DNA of 64,000 nt from the NCBI GenBank assembly GCA_020632875.1, contig JACKET010000014.1, positions 1 to 64,000 of the forward strand, read 5' to 3'. The notes beneath the pieces were generated by a model. The model made no database searches, was not told the origin of the DNA, and saw only the letters and a program-made list of their open reading frames with translations. The translations under genes were made by a program, and so were the position numbers. This document shows, piece after piece, positions 42,344 through 51,257 of the stretch (position 1 is its first letter; every line of letters starts with the position of its first letter). Origin of the DNA: Alphaproteobacteria bacterium. Lineage in GTDB: Bacteria > Myxococcota_A > UBA796 > GCA-2862545.

Positions 42344-44217
42344 AGCCCGTACTTGCGGCGCATCCGGTAGAGCGTCGACCGGGCGACCCCGAGCGTGCGG
42401 GCGGCCTCGGACACGTTGCCGTCGGCGTCGGCCAGTGCGCGGCGGAGCGCGGCGGCATCGGCCTCGTCGCGGGAGGAGACCTCGACGGGCGTCCGGGCGC
42501 GCTCCAGGGCCTCCATCGGCATGTGCCAGGGCTCGATCGTGGCCCCGTCGGACATCACGATGGCGTGGTGCAGCGCCATCCGCAGCTCGCGGACGTTGCC
42601 GGGCCAGTCGGCCCGATCGACGTACGCCATGGCCTCGGTCGACAGCGTCGGGACCCGCGGCAGCCCGAGCTCGCGGGCCAGGCGCGAGAGCACCGCGCGA
42701 CACAGCACGGCGCGATCGGTGCGACAGCGCACCGGAGGGAGCGCGAAGCTCGCGCCGCGCAGGCGGTAGTACAGGTCGCGGCGGAACGCGCCCTCGTCGA
42801 CGAGCCGCGCGAGATCCTTGCAGGTCGCGCACACGAGCCGCACGTCGGCGCTGCGGAGCCGTTCCTCCCCCACCCTGCGGTACGTGCCGTCTTCGAGGAA
42901 CCGCAGCAGCAGGGCCTGGGCGGACAGCGGGAGGTCGGCGAGCTCGTCGAGGAAGAGCGTTCCGCCATCGGCGCTCGCGATGCGCCCGGGCCGACCGGCG
43001 GGATCGGCACCGGTGAACGCGCCGCCGACGTACCCGAACAGCTCGCTGTGGACGAGGCCCGGCGTCAGCGACGCGCAGTTCACGGGGACGAAGGGCAGCC
43101 CGGCGCGGTCGCTCGCCATGTGGATGCCGCGGGCGAGCAGCTCTTTGCCCGTACCCGTCTCGCCCAGCAGCAGGACCGGGAGCGTCGACCTCGCCACCCG
43201 GGCCGCCTGGGCGCGGATCGAGACCACCTCGGGGTCGACGCCCGCGATGGAGTCGAACGCCCCGTCGTGGCCCTCGACCCGCCGCACGGGGGATGCGCTG
43301 ACGAGCACCACCAGCCACCCTGCCGTGCGACCGCCCCGCATCTCGAGCGGCTCGACCTCGAGCCCCGGCAGGCGCAGCTGCCCGTTGCCGGCGGCCTGGA
43401 GCTCGAGGACCGTGAGGCCCAGCGCGTCGCGCGCCCACGCCCGCGCACGAAGCACGTCCGGCGCGCCTGCGTAGGTCGTCCCGAGCGCCAGCCCGCGGTC
43501 GACGGCCAGGCGGTTGGCGTGGGTGATGCGCCCGTCGGGCATCACCACCACGGCCGGGTCGCGCAGCCGCCCCAGCAGCCGCTCGACGATCGACCCGCCC
43601 GACCGCATGAGCGTCGAGATCCGCAGCGCCTCTTCGATGGCCTTGGCCGCCGCCACCACCGCGGCGCCGGTCATCGGGTCGGCCCGCCCGAGGAACGAGG
43701 TCGCGTCGAGGACCCCGATCACGTCGCCCCACGGGTCGTGCACGGGGGTCGCGTAGCAGACGAGGCCGCGGTTGGGCCGGGCGTAGTGGGCCGCGCCGTA
43801 CACGGCGACCGGCCGGCGCTCGGCCAGGGCGGTGCCGATGGCGTTGGTGCCGCGCTGCGACTCGTCCCACACCGAGCCCGGCTGGAGCCGCACGCGGCGG
43901 GCCGCCTCGGCGAAGCCCCCGCCGGCGCGCTGATCGACGATCACCCCGTCGGCGTCGGCGAACAGCAGGGTGAAGTCGCGCCGGTCGAACGTGGCCACCA
44001 TGGGCGCCAGCACGTCGTCGAGGATGCGCAGCACGGGCTCGAGCGGCTCGCGGTGGCGCACGAGCCCCGAGGCCGTCAGCAGCGGCTCGTCGGCAGGACC
44101 CTCGCGATCCGCACCGACCAGGACGGACCGCTGCCAGTGCTCGCGCAGCGGCACGGGCGCGGTGTCGGGCGAGACGACGTCCCAGTCCCCTTCGAGGTGG
44201 AGATCCAGCCAGCTCAC
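42340..44217 (-). CDS. Sigma-54-dependent activator, AcoR-like (GAF-AAA+-Fis)
   Basis: From GTG 44217 the product has 625 residues (a TTG at 44253 would add 12). A GAF-like sensor covers about 60-190 (LLFADADGVIVDQR, then GTNAIGTALAERRPV, the AcoR-type signature). A PAS-like stretch follows, then an AAA+ core with GETGTGKE near 349, GAFTGA near 398 and GGTLFLDE. A Fis-type helix-turn-helix closes the protein (NVSEAARTLGVARSTLYRMR). The intact GAFTGA loop shows it contacts sigma-54. It is divergent from the aldehyde dehydrogenase operon, as AcoR is in acetoin or alcohol catabolism loci, so it very likely activates it. Confidence 0.85.
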   Translation of the reverse strand: MSWLDLHLEGDWDVVSPDTAPVPLREHWQRSVLVGADREGPADEPLLTASGLVRHREPLEPVLRILDDVLAPMVATFDRRDFTLLFADADGVIVDQRAGGGFAEAARRVRLQPGSVWDESQRGTNAIGTALAERRPVAVYGAAHYARPNRGLVCYATPVHDPWGDVIGVLDATSFLGRADPMTGAAVVAAAKAIEEALRISTLMRSGGSIVERLLGRLRDPAVVVMPDGRITHANRLAVDRGLALGTTYAGAPDVLRARAWARDALGLTVLELQAAGNGQLRLPGLEVEPLEMRGGRTAGWLVVLVSASPVRRVEGHDGAFDSIAGVDPEVVSIRAQAARVARSTLPVLLLGETGTGKELLARGIHMASDRAGLPFVPVNCASLTPGLVHSELFGYVGGAFTGADPAGRPGRIASADGGTLFLDELADLPLSAQALLLRFLEDGTYRRVGEERLRSADVRLVCATCKDLARLVDEGAFRRDLYYRLRGASFALPPVRCRTDRAVLCRAVLSRLARELGLPRVPTLSTEAMAYVDRADWPGNVRELRMALHHAIVMSDGATIEPWHMPMEALERARTPVEVSSRDEADAAALRRALADADGNVSEAARTLGVARSTLYRMRRKYGL

Positions 44218-44264
44218 GCCCTCAGTATCGCCCGAAAATCCAAGGAATTCCAATATATTTCGCC

Positions 44265-44280
44265 GCGAAGCGCCCTTCGC
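44265..44280. promoter_or_regulatory. Inverted repeat, candidate activator-binding site (UAS 1)
   Basis: GCGAAG-CGCC-CTTCGC is a perfect 6-base inverted repeat about 85-100 bases upstream of the -24 element, where enhancer-binding proteins usually bind. Confidence 0.4.
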
Positions 44281-44301
44281 GCTGGAGCGTTTCGCTACAC
44301 C

Positions 44302-44334
44302 TGTCGCAGACCCCGGTCGTCGCGCCGCGCGACA
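44302..44334. promoter_or_regulatory. Spaced inverted repeat, candidate activator-binding site (UAS 2)
   Basis: TGTCGC and GCGACA are perfect complements separated by 21 bases, about 30 bases upstream of the -24 element. It could be a second dimer site for the sigma-54 activator; chance is not excluded in GC-rich DNA. Confidence 0.35.
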
Positions 44335-44363
44335 CCCGAATGGACGAACCTCGGCTTTCGCGA

Positions 44364-44379
44364 CGGCCCAGCCCTTGCT
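44364..44379 (+). promoter_or_regulatory. Sigma-54 (-24/-12) promoter of the aldehyde dehydrogenase operon
   Basis: CGGCCCAGCCCTTGCT has GG at 44365-44366 and GC at 44377-44378 with exactly ten bases between, and TTGCT at the -12 part. It differs from the TGGCACG-N4-TTGCW consensus at three positions in the -24 half. Transcription would start near 44390, giving a leader of about 19 bases that contains the AGGAGG ribosome-binding site. Confidence 0.65.
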
Positions 44380-44408
44380 GAAGCGGACGGTGTCTCCAGG
44401 AGGTCACC

Positions 44409-45929
44409 ATGCGCTACGCCAATCCGAACACCGAGGGCAGCCTCGTCCATTTCCGCGCCCGCTACGAGAACTACATCGGCGGGGAGTGGGTGCCCCCCAC
44501 CCGCGGCCAGTACTTCGAAGACATCACGCCGGTCACGGGCCAGCCGTTCTGCGAGGTCCCCCGCTCCACCGCCGAGGACATCGAGAAGGCGCTGGACGCC
44601 GCCCATGCCGCCTTCCCCGGCTGGGCCGCGACCTCGGTCGCCGAGCGAGCCGCCGTGCTGAACCGCATCGCCGACCGCATCGAAGCGAACCTCGAGAAGC
44701 TCGCGGTCGCCGAGAGCTGGGACAACGGCAAGGCCGTGCGCGAGACGCTCGCCGCCGACCTCCCGCTCACGGTCGACCACTTTCGGTACTTCGCCGCCGC
44801 GATTCGCGCGCAGGAGTCCGGGACCGGCGTGCTGGACGGCACGACCGTCGCCTACCACTTCCACGAGCCCATCGGCGTCGTGGGCCAGATCATCCCGTGG
44901 AACTTCCCGCTGCTCATGGCCGCCTGGAAGGTCGCGCCCGCGCTGGCCGCCGGCTGCACGGTGGTCCTCAAGCCCGCCGAGCAGACGCCCGTGTCGATCC
45001 TGCTGCTCGTGGAGCTCGTGGGCGACCTGCTCCCGCCCGGCGTGCTCAACGTCGTCAACGGCTTCGGCATCGAGGCCGGGAAGCCGCTCGCACAGTCCGA
45101 CCGCGTCGCGAAGGTCGCCTTCACGGGCGAGACCACGACGGGGCGCCTGATCATGCAGTACGCCAGCGCCAACCTCATCCCCGTGACCCTGGAGCTCGGC
45201 GGCAAGTCCCCGAACCTGTTCTTCGCCGACGTGTGGGACCGCGACGACGCCTTCCGCGACAAGGCCCTCGAGGGCTTCACGCTGTTCGCGCTGAACCAGG
45301 GCGAGGTCTGCACGTGCCCCTCCCGCGCGCTCATCGAGAAGTCGATCGCGGGCGAGTTCATGGACGCCGCCGTGCTGCGCACCCAGGCCATCCGGATGGG
45401 CCATCCGCTCGACACGACCACGATGATGGGCGCCCAGGCGAGCAACGACCAGCTCCAGAAGATCCTGTCGTACATCGACATCGGGCGGAAGGAGGGGGCC
45501 GAGTGCCTCACGGGCGGCCAGCAGGCGAGCCTCGGAGGCGAGCTCGAAGGCGGGTACTACGTCGAGCCGACGATCTTCGTCGGGCACAACGCGATGCGGG
45601 TGTTCCAGGAGGAGATCTTCGGACCGGTCGTCTCGGTCACGACCTTCGACGGCTACGACCAGGCCATCGACATCGCGAACGACACGCTCTACGGCCTCGG
45701 AGCGGGCGTGTGGACGCGCAACGTGAACACCGCCTACCGCGCCGCGCGGGCCATCCAGGCGGGTCGCGTGTGGCAGAACTGCTACCACCTCTACCCGAGC
45801 CACGCGTCGTTCGGCGGCTACAAGCAGTCCGGCATCGGCCGCGAGACGCACCAGATGATGCTGCGGCACTACCAGCAGACGAAGAACGTGCTCGCGAGCT
45901 ACTCCGACGATGCCCTCGGATTCTTCTAG
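44409..45929 (+). CDS. NAD-dependent aldehyde dehydrogenase (acetaldehyde dehydrogenase AcoD/ExaC-like)
   Basis: Full-length family member, 506 residues. IIPWNFPLLMAAWKVAPAL is the cofactor/active-site entry and FTGETTTGRLI the nucleotide loop. LELGGKSPNLFF carries the general-base Glu (near 263), and NQGEVCTCPSRAL the nucleophile Cys (301, with Cys303 next to it, as in the AcoD/AldB/ExaC subgroup). The start has a strong AGGAGG. The gene overlaps a DUF779 gene and is driven by the -24/-12 promoter. It oxidises acetaldehyde or similar short aldehydes to acids, by family knowledge. Confidence 0.9.
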   Translation: MRYANPNTEGSLVHFRARYENYIGGEWVPPTRGQYFEDITPVTGQPFCEVPRSTAEDIEKALDAAHAAFPGWAATSVAERAAVLNRIADRIEANLEKLAVAESWDNGKAVRETLAADLPLTVDHFRYFAAAIRAQESGTGVLDGTTVAYHFHEPIGVVGQIIPWNFPLLMAAWKVAPALAAGCTVVLKPAEQTPVSILLLVELVGDLLPPGVLNVVNGFGIEAGKPLAQSDRVAKVAFTGETTTGRLIMQYASANLIPVTLELGGKSPNLFFADVWDRDDAFRDKALEGFTLFALNQGEVCTCPSRALIEKSIAGEFMDAAVLRTQAIRMGHPLDTTTMMGAQASNDQLQKILSYIDIGRKEGAECLTGGQQASLGGELEGGYYVEPTIFVGHNAMRVFQEEIFGPVVSVTTFDGYDQAIDIANDTLYGLGAGVWTRNVNTAYRAARAIQAGRVWQNCYHLYPSHASFGGYKQSGIGRETHQMMLRHYQQTKNVLASYSDDALGFF

Positions 45930-46266
45930 GACGGCGCTCGGCAGGGTCGCGGCGACCGAAGCCGCCGTGGCCCTGATCGGGGAGCTCGTCGCCGAGCACG
46001 GCCCGCTGATGTTCCACCAGTCGGGCGGGTGCTGCGACGGCAGCGCGCCGATGTGCTACCCCGACGGCGAGCTCCAGGTGAGCGCGCGCGACGTGCTGCT
46101 CGGCACGGTCGCGGGCTGCCCCGTGTGGATCGACAAGACCCAGTGGGAGACCTGGAAGCACACGACGCTCACCATCGACGTCGTTCCGGGTCGCGGGGCG
46201 GGGTTCAGCCTCGAGGCCCCGCGTGGGGTGCGGTTCATCACGCGCTCCGACGTGTGCGACGTGTAG
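45910..46266 (+). CDS. DUF779 protein, aldehyde dehydrogenase companion
   Basis: The 118-residue product contains MFHQSGGCCDGSAPMCYP, the signature of DUF779, a family that is almost always encoded beside AcoD/ExaC-like aldehyde dehydrogenases. The CC and following C are candidate metal or redox ligands, and DKTQWETWKHTTL is the second conserved block. It overlaps the dehydrogenase gene by 20 bases and shares its transcript. The biochemical role is not established to my knowledge. Confidence 0.85.
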   Translation: MPSDSSRTALGRVAATEAAVALIGELVAEHGPLMFHQSGGCCDGSAPMCYPDGELQVSARDVLLGTVAGCPVWIDKTQWETWKHTTLTIDVVPGRGAGFSLEAPRGVRFITRSDVCDV

Positions 46267-49200
46267 TCAGGGCCCCGTGGGCTCGATGCGGGGACGCGCC
46301 GCGGCCTCGTCGACGCCCATGCAGACGACCTCGTTGCCGACCTGCTCGCGGCGTGCGCAGCTCCTCCCCTGGCGCCCGCCGAGCACGGGTCGGCCGTCGG
46401 GGCCCAGCCACTCCTCCGCGCGGACCTCGCCGTTGGGGCCGCGCGCCGCGCGGTACTCGGCCTCGCCGTCCCGCACCGCCACGAGCCGCCCGCCCACGCC
46501 CAGATTGCGGAGGTGGATCAGGTTCCCGAGCCGATCCCGCCGGTACAGGGTCTGCACGACGCCGTCCGCGTTCGGCGCCGGATTGCCGTCCGCATCGACG
46601 TGAAGCCACTCGATCCTCCGGTCGAAGGCGTCGTGACGGGCGCGGCCCCCCGTCGCGTGGCCGGGCACCCGGAGTGGCTGGTGGTCGGGGCCGAGGAACA
46701 GCGTCGAGATCTGGTTGTCGCGGCGGTCGTATTCGTAGCGGTACCCGCCGATACCGTCGGGCCCCGCGGTCGGCAGCCCGTCGACTCCGTAGAACCGGCG
46801 CTCGATCACGTTGCCGCGCGCGTCGCGGTCTTCCTCGATGATCGCCCGGCCGTCGCGGTCGAGGACGAGCTGCCCGTCGGCACCGAAGTGGGCACGACGG
46901 ACCACGCGTCCGGCGGCGTCGAAGGTCCGCGTGAGCCGGGCGAACCCCTCCACGTTGACGAACAGCTTCCCGTCGTCGCCGAACCAGGCCTCTTCGACCG
47001 CGTTCCCGCGGGCGTCGTAGCGGTACGTGTGTCGCCGCACGCCTCCCACGGGCCCGCCGTCGATGTCCTCGAACACGCGCTCGACGGCCCGCCCGGCGCT
47101 GTCGAACGTCGAGCGCACCCGGTGGACGGCATCGCGCTGGGGTCGCGAACGCGCGGGCTTGCCCGCCGCGTCGAACCAGGCCTGGGAGACGGAGTTCCCC
47201 GCGTCGTCGTAGGCCATGTCCGTCCGCGCGTATCCCGCGACGCCGGTGATGGGCTGCAGGTCGAGACCGAGGAGCTGCAGCGAGGTGCGATACCCCCGCG
47301 CGTCCAGCGTGTAGGCGACGGCGTGCCCGCCGACCCCCGTGATGGTGGGCTGCCCCTCCGCGTCGTACCAGGCGACCCCGATCCAGCGGTCCCGCTCGTC
47401 GTACGACCGGCGCTCGTCGACGATGCCGGAACGAGCGGGTGCGGGCCGGCCCGCGACATCGAGACACACGGTGCGCACGAGGTTCGCGCGGGCGTCGTGC
47501 TCCATCCGACGCGCCGCACAGCCATCCTCCCCCGGGACGGGTTGCTCGAGCGCGCCGAAGCTCGCGATCGACGTGAGGCGCGCACCGGCGTCGAAGGTCC
47601 TCCGCACGATGGCGGGGACCCCGGAATCGACGAGCTCCCCATCGAGCCCGAAGCTCCGCACCTCCACCTCGCGCCCGAGGTCGTCGTAGACGCGCTCGCG
47701 CGACGCCACGCCGTCACCGTCGGGAACGGCCTGCCCGTCGGGCCCGAACCACGCCTCCGTCCGGATGGCGCCCCGCGCGTCGAGCTCGCGGCGCACCTGA
47801 GCCCACTTGTGCTCCTGGTGGACGGCCGGATGGCCGTCGACCCCGACGAAGGTCTGCTCGACGAACACCCCGGTCGGAGATCGGATGGCGTCCCACCCGT
47901 GCACGCCGGACCCGGACGCGGTGGTGGGGTCGCCGCGCGTGTCGAAGTAGCGCTCGCGGACCCGGTGTCCCCGCTCGTCGTAGCCGTACGCGGCGCGATG
48001 CCACCCGTGGCTCGACTGCGTCGGCTCCTGCCCGTCGCGCCAGCTCTCCTCGAGGAGCAGGCCGCGCGCGTCCCACACGAGGTGGTGGCTGGAGGGCTCG
48101 CCGGCCACGGAAGCGGGCCCTCCCGCCGCGTCGAACGTCGAGATCTCGACGATGCGCCCGTCCTCGTAGCGCGTCACCACGGACGCGAATCCCTCGGGCC
48201 CCACGACCGGGCTCCCGTCGTCGGTGCGGTAGTCCGCCCGCTGGAGCTCGCCCGCGTCGTTCAGCACGGCGAACCTGTGGATCGGGAGCGGCTCTCCATC
48301 GAGCCCGAAGTGGTCTTCGCGCACCAGGAGCCCGCGGCTGTCGAGGACGCGCCGGACCGACGCCCAGAGCCCTTCGTCGAGCTTGTGCGCCGCACGCTCC
48401 CCGTCGGGCCCGAGACACGTGAGCTCGTAGCCGTCGGAGAGGTAGCGCACGACCTCGGCGTGGCACCCGTCCTTGCCGACGACAGCGACATCGTCGAGGC
48501 CGAACCACGCGACGCGGACGGGGCGTCCCTCGTCGTCCCACGCGACCACGCGGCGATGGGTGCCGGCCCCGTCGAGCACGGGCACCCCGGCGAGCCCCGA
48601 CCAGGCCGATTCGGTGGGGAGGTGCGGATGGCGCGGATCCCCGTACGTCACCTCGACCGAGGACACGCCGTCCTCCCGACGCGACACGGCCCCCGCGGAG
48701 TCGAGCGCCGTGTACCGGACGAGGCGCCCGAGGGCGTCGCGCTCGAGGCGATGCCCGTAGGAGCCGTCCATCGCCGCGCGGGTCGGGTTCCCGGTGTCGT
48801 CGAGCCAGCGGTAGATCTCCGCCGCGCCGTCCACCGTGCGGACGATGCCGCCCACGCCCAGCTTCGCGAGCTTCGCGGGCCGCCCGACGGGATCGAACAC
48901 GCGAAGCCGCGTCTCGCCGTCGCCGTGCTCGAGCGTGATGCGCTGCAGGGTGCGCCCGTGCGCGTCGCGCTGCTCGACGGACGCGAGACCCTCGGGGCCG
49001 TGGGTCAGCTCGAGCCGGGCGACCCGGCGATTGGAGTCGGAGAACTCGGTGACCGGCGGGCTGAACGGGTCGAAGAACGGCAGGGACTCGGTGTCGAACG
49101 AGGAGGCCGCCCAGACGTCCGGGTGACCGGCCCGGTTCACGCGCGTCGCCGAGCGCACGAGCCCGTGGTCGTGGACCAGCTCGACGTGGCGGAGACCCGG

Positions 49201-51180
49201 GGCATCGGCGCCGGGGATGGGGGTCGGGACCCGACCGTCCCAGGTGCTCTCGAACCACGGGACCTCGGTGGTGTGCGTGCGGACGGCGTCCCACCACAGC
49301 CCACCGCCGACGGTGCCGACGAGCGCGAGCCCGAGGGCGGCATACCCGACGGTCCGCGGTGGGCGGCGGCGCGGACGACCGGGCAGGACGACGGGCAGCC
49401 CCTCCGCGAACGCCGTGAGCGCCGAGGCGAGCCCGGCGGCCGTCTGGAAGCGCTCCTCCGGGCGCCGTGCCGTCGCGCACCCGACGATCGCGGCCAGATC
49501 GGCGGGGACGTCGGGGGCCCGCTGGCGCAGGGGCGGGGCGTCGGACCGCAGGATCGCGGCGATCAGGCGGGCGCGGTGGTCGCCCGAGAACATGGAGCGG
49601 CCCGCGAGCACCTCGTACAGCGTGACGCCGAGCGCGTAGACGTCGGTGGTGGGCCCCGCGGGACGCTCGCTGCCGTCGAGCAGCTCGGGAGCGGCGTAGC
49701 GCAGCGTGCCGACGAAGCTGTCCGAGCCGGTCGTGAGCGCGCGGGATGCGTCGGCGAGCCCGGCGAGACCGAGGTCCATGACGACCAGGCGACCGGCATC
49801 GGCCGTCAGCACGAGGTTCGCGGGCTTCAGGTCGCGGTGCAGGACCCCGGCGTCGTGGAGCGCCTGGAGCCCCTCGGCGGCCCCGGCGAACAGGCGCGCC
49901 ACCGACCGGTGCGGGTCTCCGCCGCCGAACGAGGACAGCGCCGAGGGCTCGGGCTCGGCGAGCACCTTCGCGAGATCGGCGCCTTCGACGTACTCCATCG
50001 TGAAGTACGGCTGCCCGTCGGCTTCTCCGGCGGCGAGGACCTTCACGACGTTCGGATGGTCGACGCGCGCCAGCGCCCTCACCTCGCGCTCGAACCGCGA
50101 TCGGGCGACGGCGTCGTCGAGCAGCGCCGGGGCGAGGAGCTTGAGCGCGACGACCCGCCCGAGATGCACCTGCTCCGCCTTGTGCACCACGCCCATCGCG
50201 CCGCGGCCGAGGGAATCGAGCATCCGGTAGTCGCCGAGCCGGTCGGGACCGGTCTCGGCGGTGGGCTCGCGCGGATACGGGTCGGACGCCGCACCGTGGA
50301 GGCGGGCCCCGTCGAGCAGGCGGGCGAGCGGCTCGCCGTCGGACTCCGCGAACGACTCGCCCGTCCCGTAGTCGAGGTACGCGACCTGCCGGACCGTCGA
50401 CCCGCGGCAGACCGCGCGATTCAGGAACCCGACCTGGACCCGTTCGAGCACGGGATCGACGCGCTCCACGACGAAGGGCGCCAGGGGGAGCACCGTGTCG
50501 CCCGTGATCCACGCGAGCCCCGGGGCATCCGAGGCCGGTGCCCCCTCGACCGGGAGGGGCGCGAGCCCCGTCAGGCCCGTCCAGCCGTGCGCTTCGCGGA
50601 TGGCGAGGCTGCCGGCGCCCACCCAGGCCTCCGAGCCGGCCAGCGCACAGACGGCGGACAGCAGCAGCGGACCGAGCTCCGCGTAGAACCCGCGCACGCG
50701 CTGCGCCCCGTGCCCGAGGACCTGGTTGCGGTAGGCCACCAGCACGTCGGCCAGCCCGAGCGCGCCGTCGCGCGGCCCGGGGCGCGAGGCGGCCGGGAGC
50801 ACCTCCCAGCGGATCGCCGCGTCGGCGAGCGCGGTCGTCGCGGGCAGCGTGGGCCCGGAAGGCGGCACGTGCCCGTCGCGCTCGAGCTCGCGCAGCAGCC
50901 CCACCCAGTGGCCGAGGGAGGGTCGCGCGAAGCTCCCGAGGCGGGGCCAGACGCGGTCGGGCTCGGGGGCCCCCGCGGACTGCCACCGCGCCATCCCCAC
51001 GGCGACCGCGAGCTTCACGGCCGCCTCGCCCAGGTAGAACGCGCAGTTGTGCTTCTCGATGGGGGACTTCGCGTTGAGCGCGCGCGCGAGGAGCGATGCG
51101 AGCGGCAGGGGCAGGCCGGCGAGCAGCGCCGCCTGGGACGCAGCTTCGGGAGCCTGGGATGGGAGGATCTCGGTGGGCAC
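46267..51180 (-). CDS. Giant Ser/Thr protein kinase with HEPN-like N-terminus and about 21 C-terminal repeats
   Basis: GTG 51180, six bases after AGGGGGG, gives 1637 residues; ATG 51240 is an alternative. Residues 1-200 are helical with AYRNQVLGHGAQR (R151-x5-H157), the Rx4-6H pattern of HEPN RNases. Residues 313-590 are a Hanks kinase: GRGAMGVVH, VALKLL, HRDLKPANL and a DLG instead of DFG, then APELL. A membrane helix near 605-625 follows. Residues 640-1610 are about 21 units of roughly 45 residues of the type YDARGNAVEEAWFGDDGK. These are RHS/YD-like but not the RHS core. It is probably a receptor kinase with the repeats outside the cytosol; that topology is inferred. Confidence 0.75.
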   Translation of the reverse strand: MPTEILPSQAPEAASQAALLAGLPLPLASLLARALNAKSPIEKHNCAFYLGEAAVKLAVAVGMARWQSAGAPEPDRVWPRLGSFARPSLGHWVGLLRELERDGHVPPSGPTLPATTALADAAIRWEVLPAASRPGPRDGALGLADVLVAYRNQVLGHGAQRVRGFYAELGPLLLSAVCALAGSEAWVGAGSLAIREAHGWTGLTGLAPLPVEGAPASDAPGLAWITGDTVLPLAPFVVERVDPVLERVQVGFLNRAVCRGSTVRQVAYLDYGTGESFAESDGEPLARLLDGARLHGAASDPYPREPTAETGPDRLGDYRMLDSLGRGAMGVVHKAEQVHLGRVVALKLLAPALLDDAVARSRFEREVRALARVDHPNVVKVLAAGEADGQPYFTMEYVEGADLAKVLAEPEPSALSSFGGGDPHRSVARLFAGAAEGLQALHDAGVLHRDLKPANLVLTADAGRLVVMDLGLAGLADASRALTTGSDSFVGTLRYAAPELLDGSERPAGPTTDVYALGVTLYEVLAGRSMFSGDHRARLIAAILRSDAPPLRQRAPDVPADLAAIVGCATARRPEERFQTAAGLASALTAFAEGLPVVLPGRPRRRPPRTVGYAALGLALVGTVGGGLWWDAVRTHTTEVPWFESTWDGRVPTPIPGADAPGLRHVELVHDHGLVRSATRVNRAGHPDVWAASSFDTESLPFFDPFSPPVTEFSDSNRRVARLELTHGPEGLASVEQRDAHGRTLQRITLEHGDGETRLRVFDPVGRPAKLAKLGVGGIVRTVDGAAEIYRWLDDTGNPTRAAMDGSYGHRLERDALGRLVRYTALDSAGAVSRREDGVSSVEVTYGDPRHPHLPTESAWSGLAGVPVLDGAGTHRRVVAWDDEGRPVRVAWFGLDDVAVVGKDGCHAEVVRYLSDGYELTCLGPDGERAAHKLDEGLWASVRRVLDSRGLLVREDHFGLDGEPLPIHRFAVLNDAGELQRADYRTDDGSPVVGPEGFASVVTRYEDGRIVEISTFDAAGGPASVAGEPSSHHLVWDARGLLLEESWRDGQEPTQSSHGWHRAAYGYDERGHRVRERYFDTRGDPTTASGSGVHGWDAIRSPTGVFVEQTFVGVDGHPAVHQEHKWAQVRRELDARGAIRTEAWFGPDGQAVPDGDGVASRERVYDDLGREVEVRSFGLDGELVDSGVPAIVRRTFDAGARLTSIASFGALEQPVPGEDGCAARRMEHDARANLVRTVCLDVAGRPAPARSGIVDERRSYDERDRWIGVAWYDAEGQPTITGVGGHAVAYTLDARGYRTSLQLLGLDLQPITGVAGYARTDMAYDDAGNSVSQAWFDAAGKPARSRPQRDAVHRVRSTFDSAGRAVERVFEDIDGGPVGGVRRHTYRYDARGNAVEEAWFGDDGKLFVNVEGFARLTRTFDAAGRVVRRAHFGADGQLVLDRDGRAIIEEDRDARGNVIERRFYGVDGLPTAGPDGIGGYRYEYDRRDNQISTLFLGPDHQPLRVPGHATGGRARHDAFDRRIEWLHVDADGNPAPNADGVVQTLYRRDRLGNLIHLRNLGVGGRLVAVRDGEAEYRAARGPNGEVRAEEWLGPDGRPVLGGRQGRSCARREQVGNEVVCMGVDEAAARPRIEPTGP

Positions 51181-51257
51181 GACGGGCCCCCCTACCGGAT
51201 TCGTCCACGAACCGCCCGTCTCCTGATACAGACCGGCCATCCGCAGGTGGGTGCTGG

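Noticed and set aside
46267..51180. Polymorphic RHS toxin
   Set aside because: No RHS core motif, no variable C-terminal toxin and no immunity gene; a kinase and membrane helix precede the repeats.
51181..51240. Kinase start at ATG 51240
   Set aside because: No ribosome-binding site and only 17 bases to the divergent start; GTG 51180 has an AGGGGGG box. Kept as an alternative in the gene entry.
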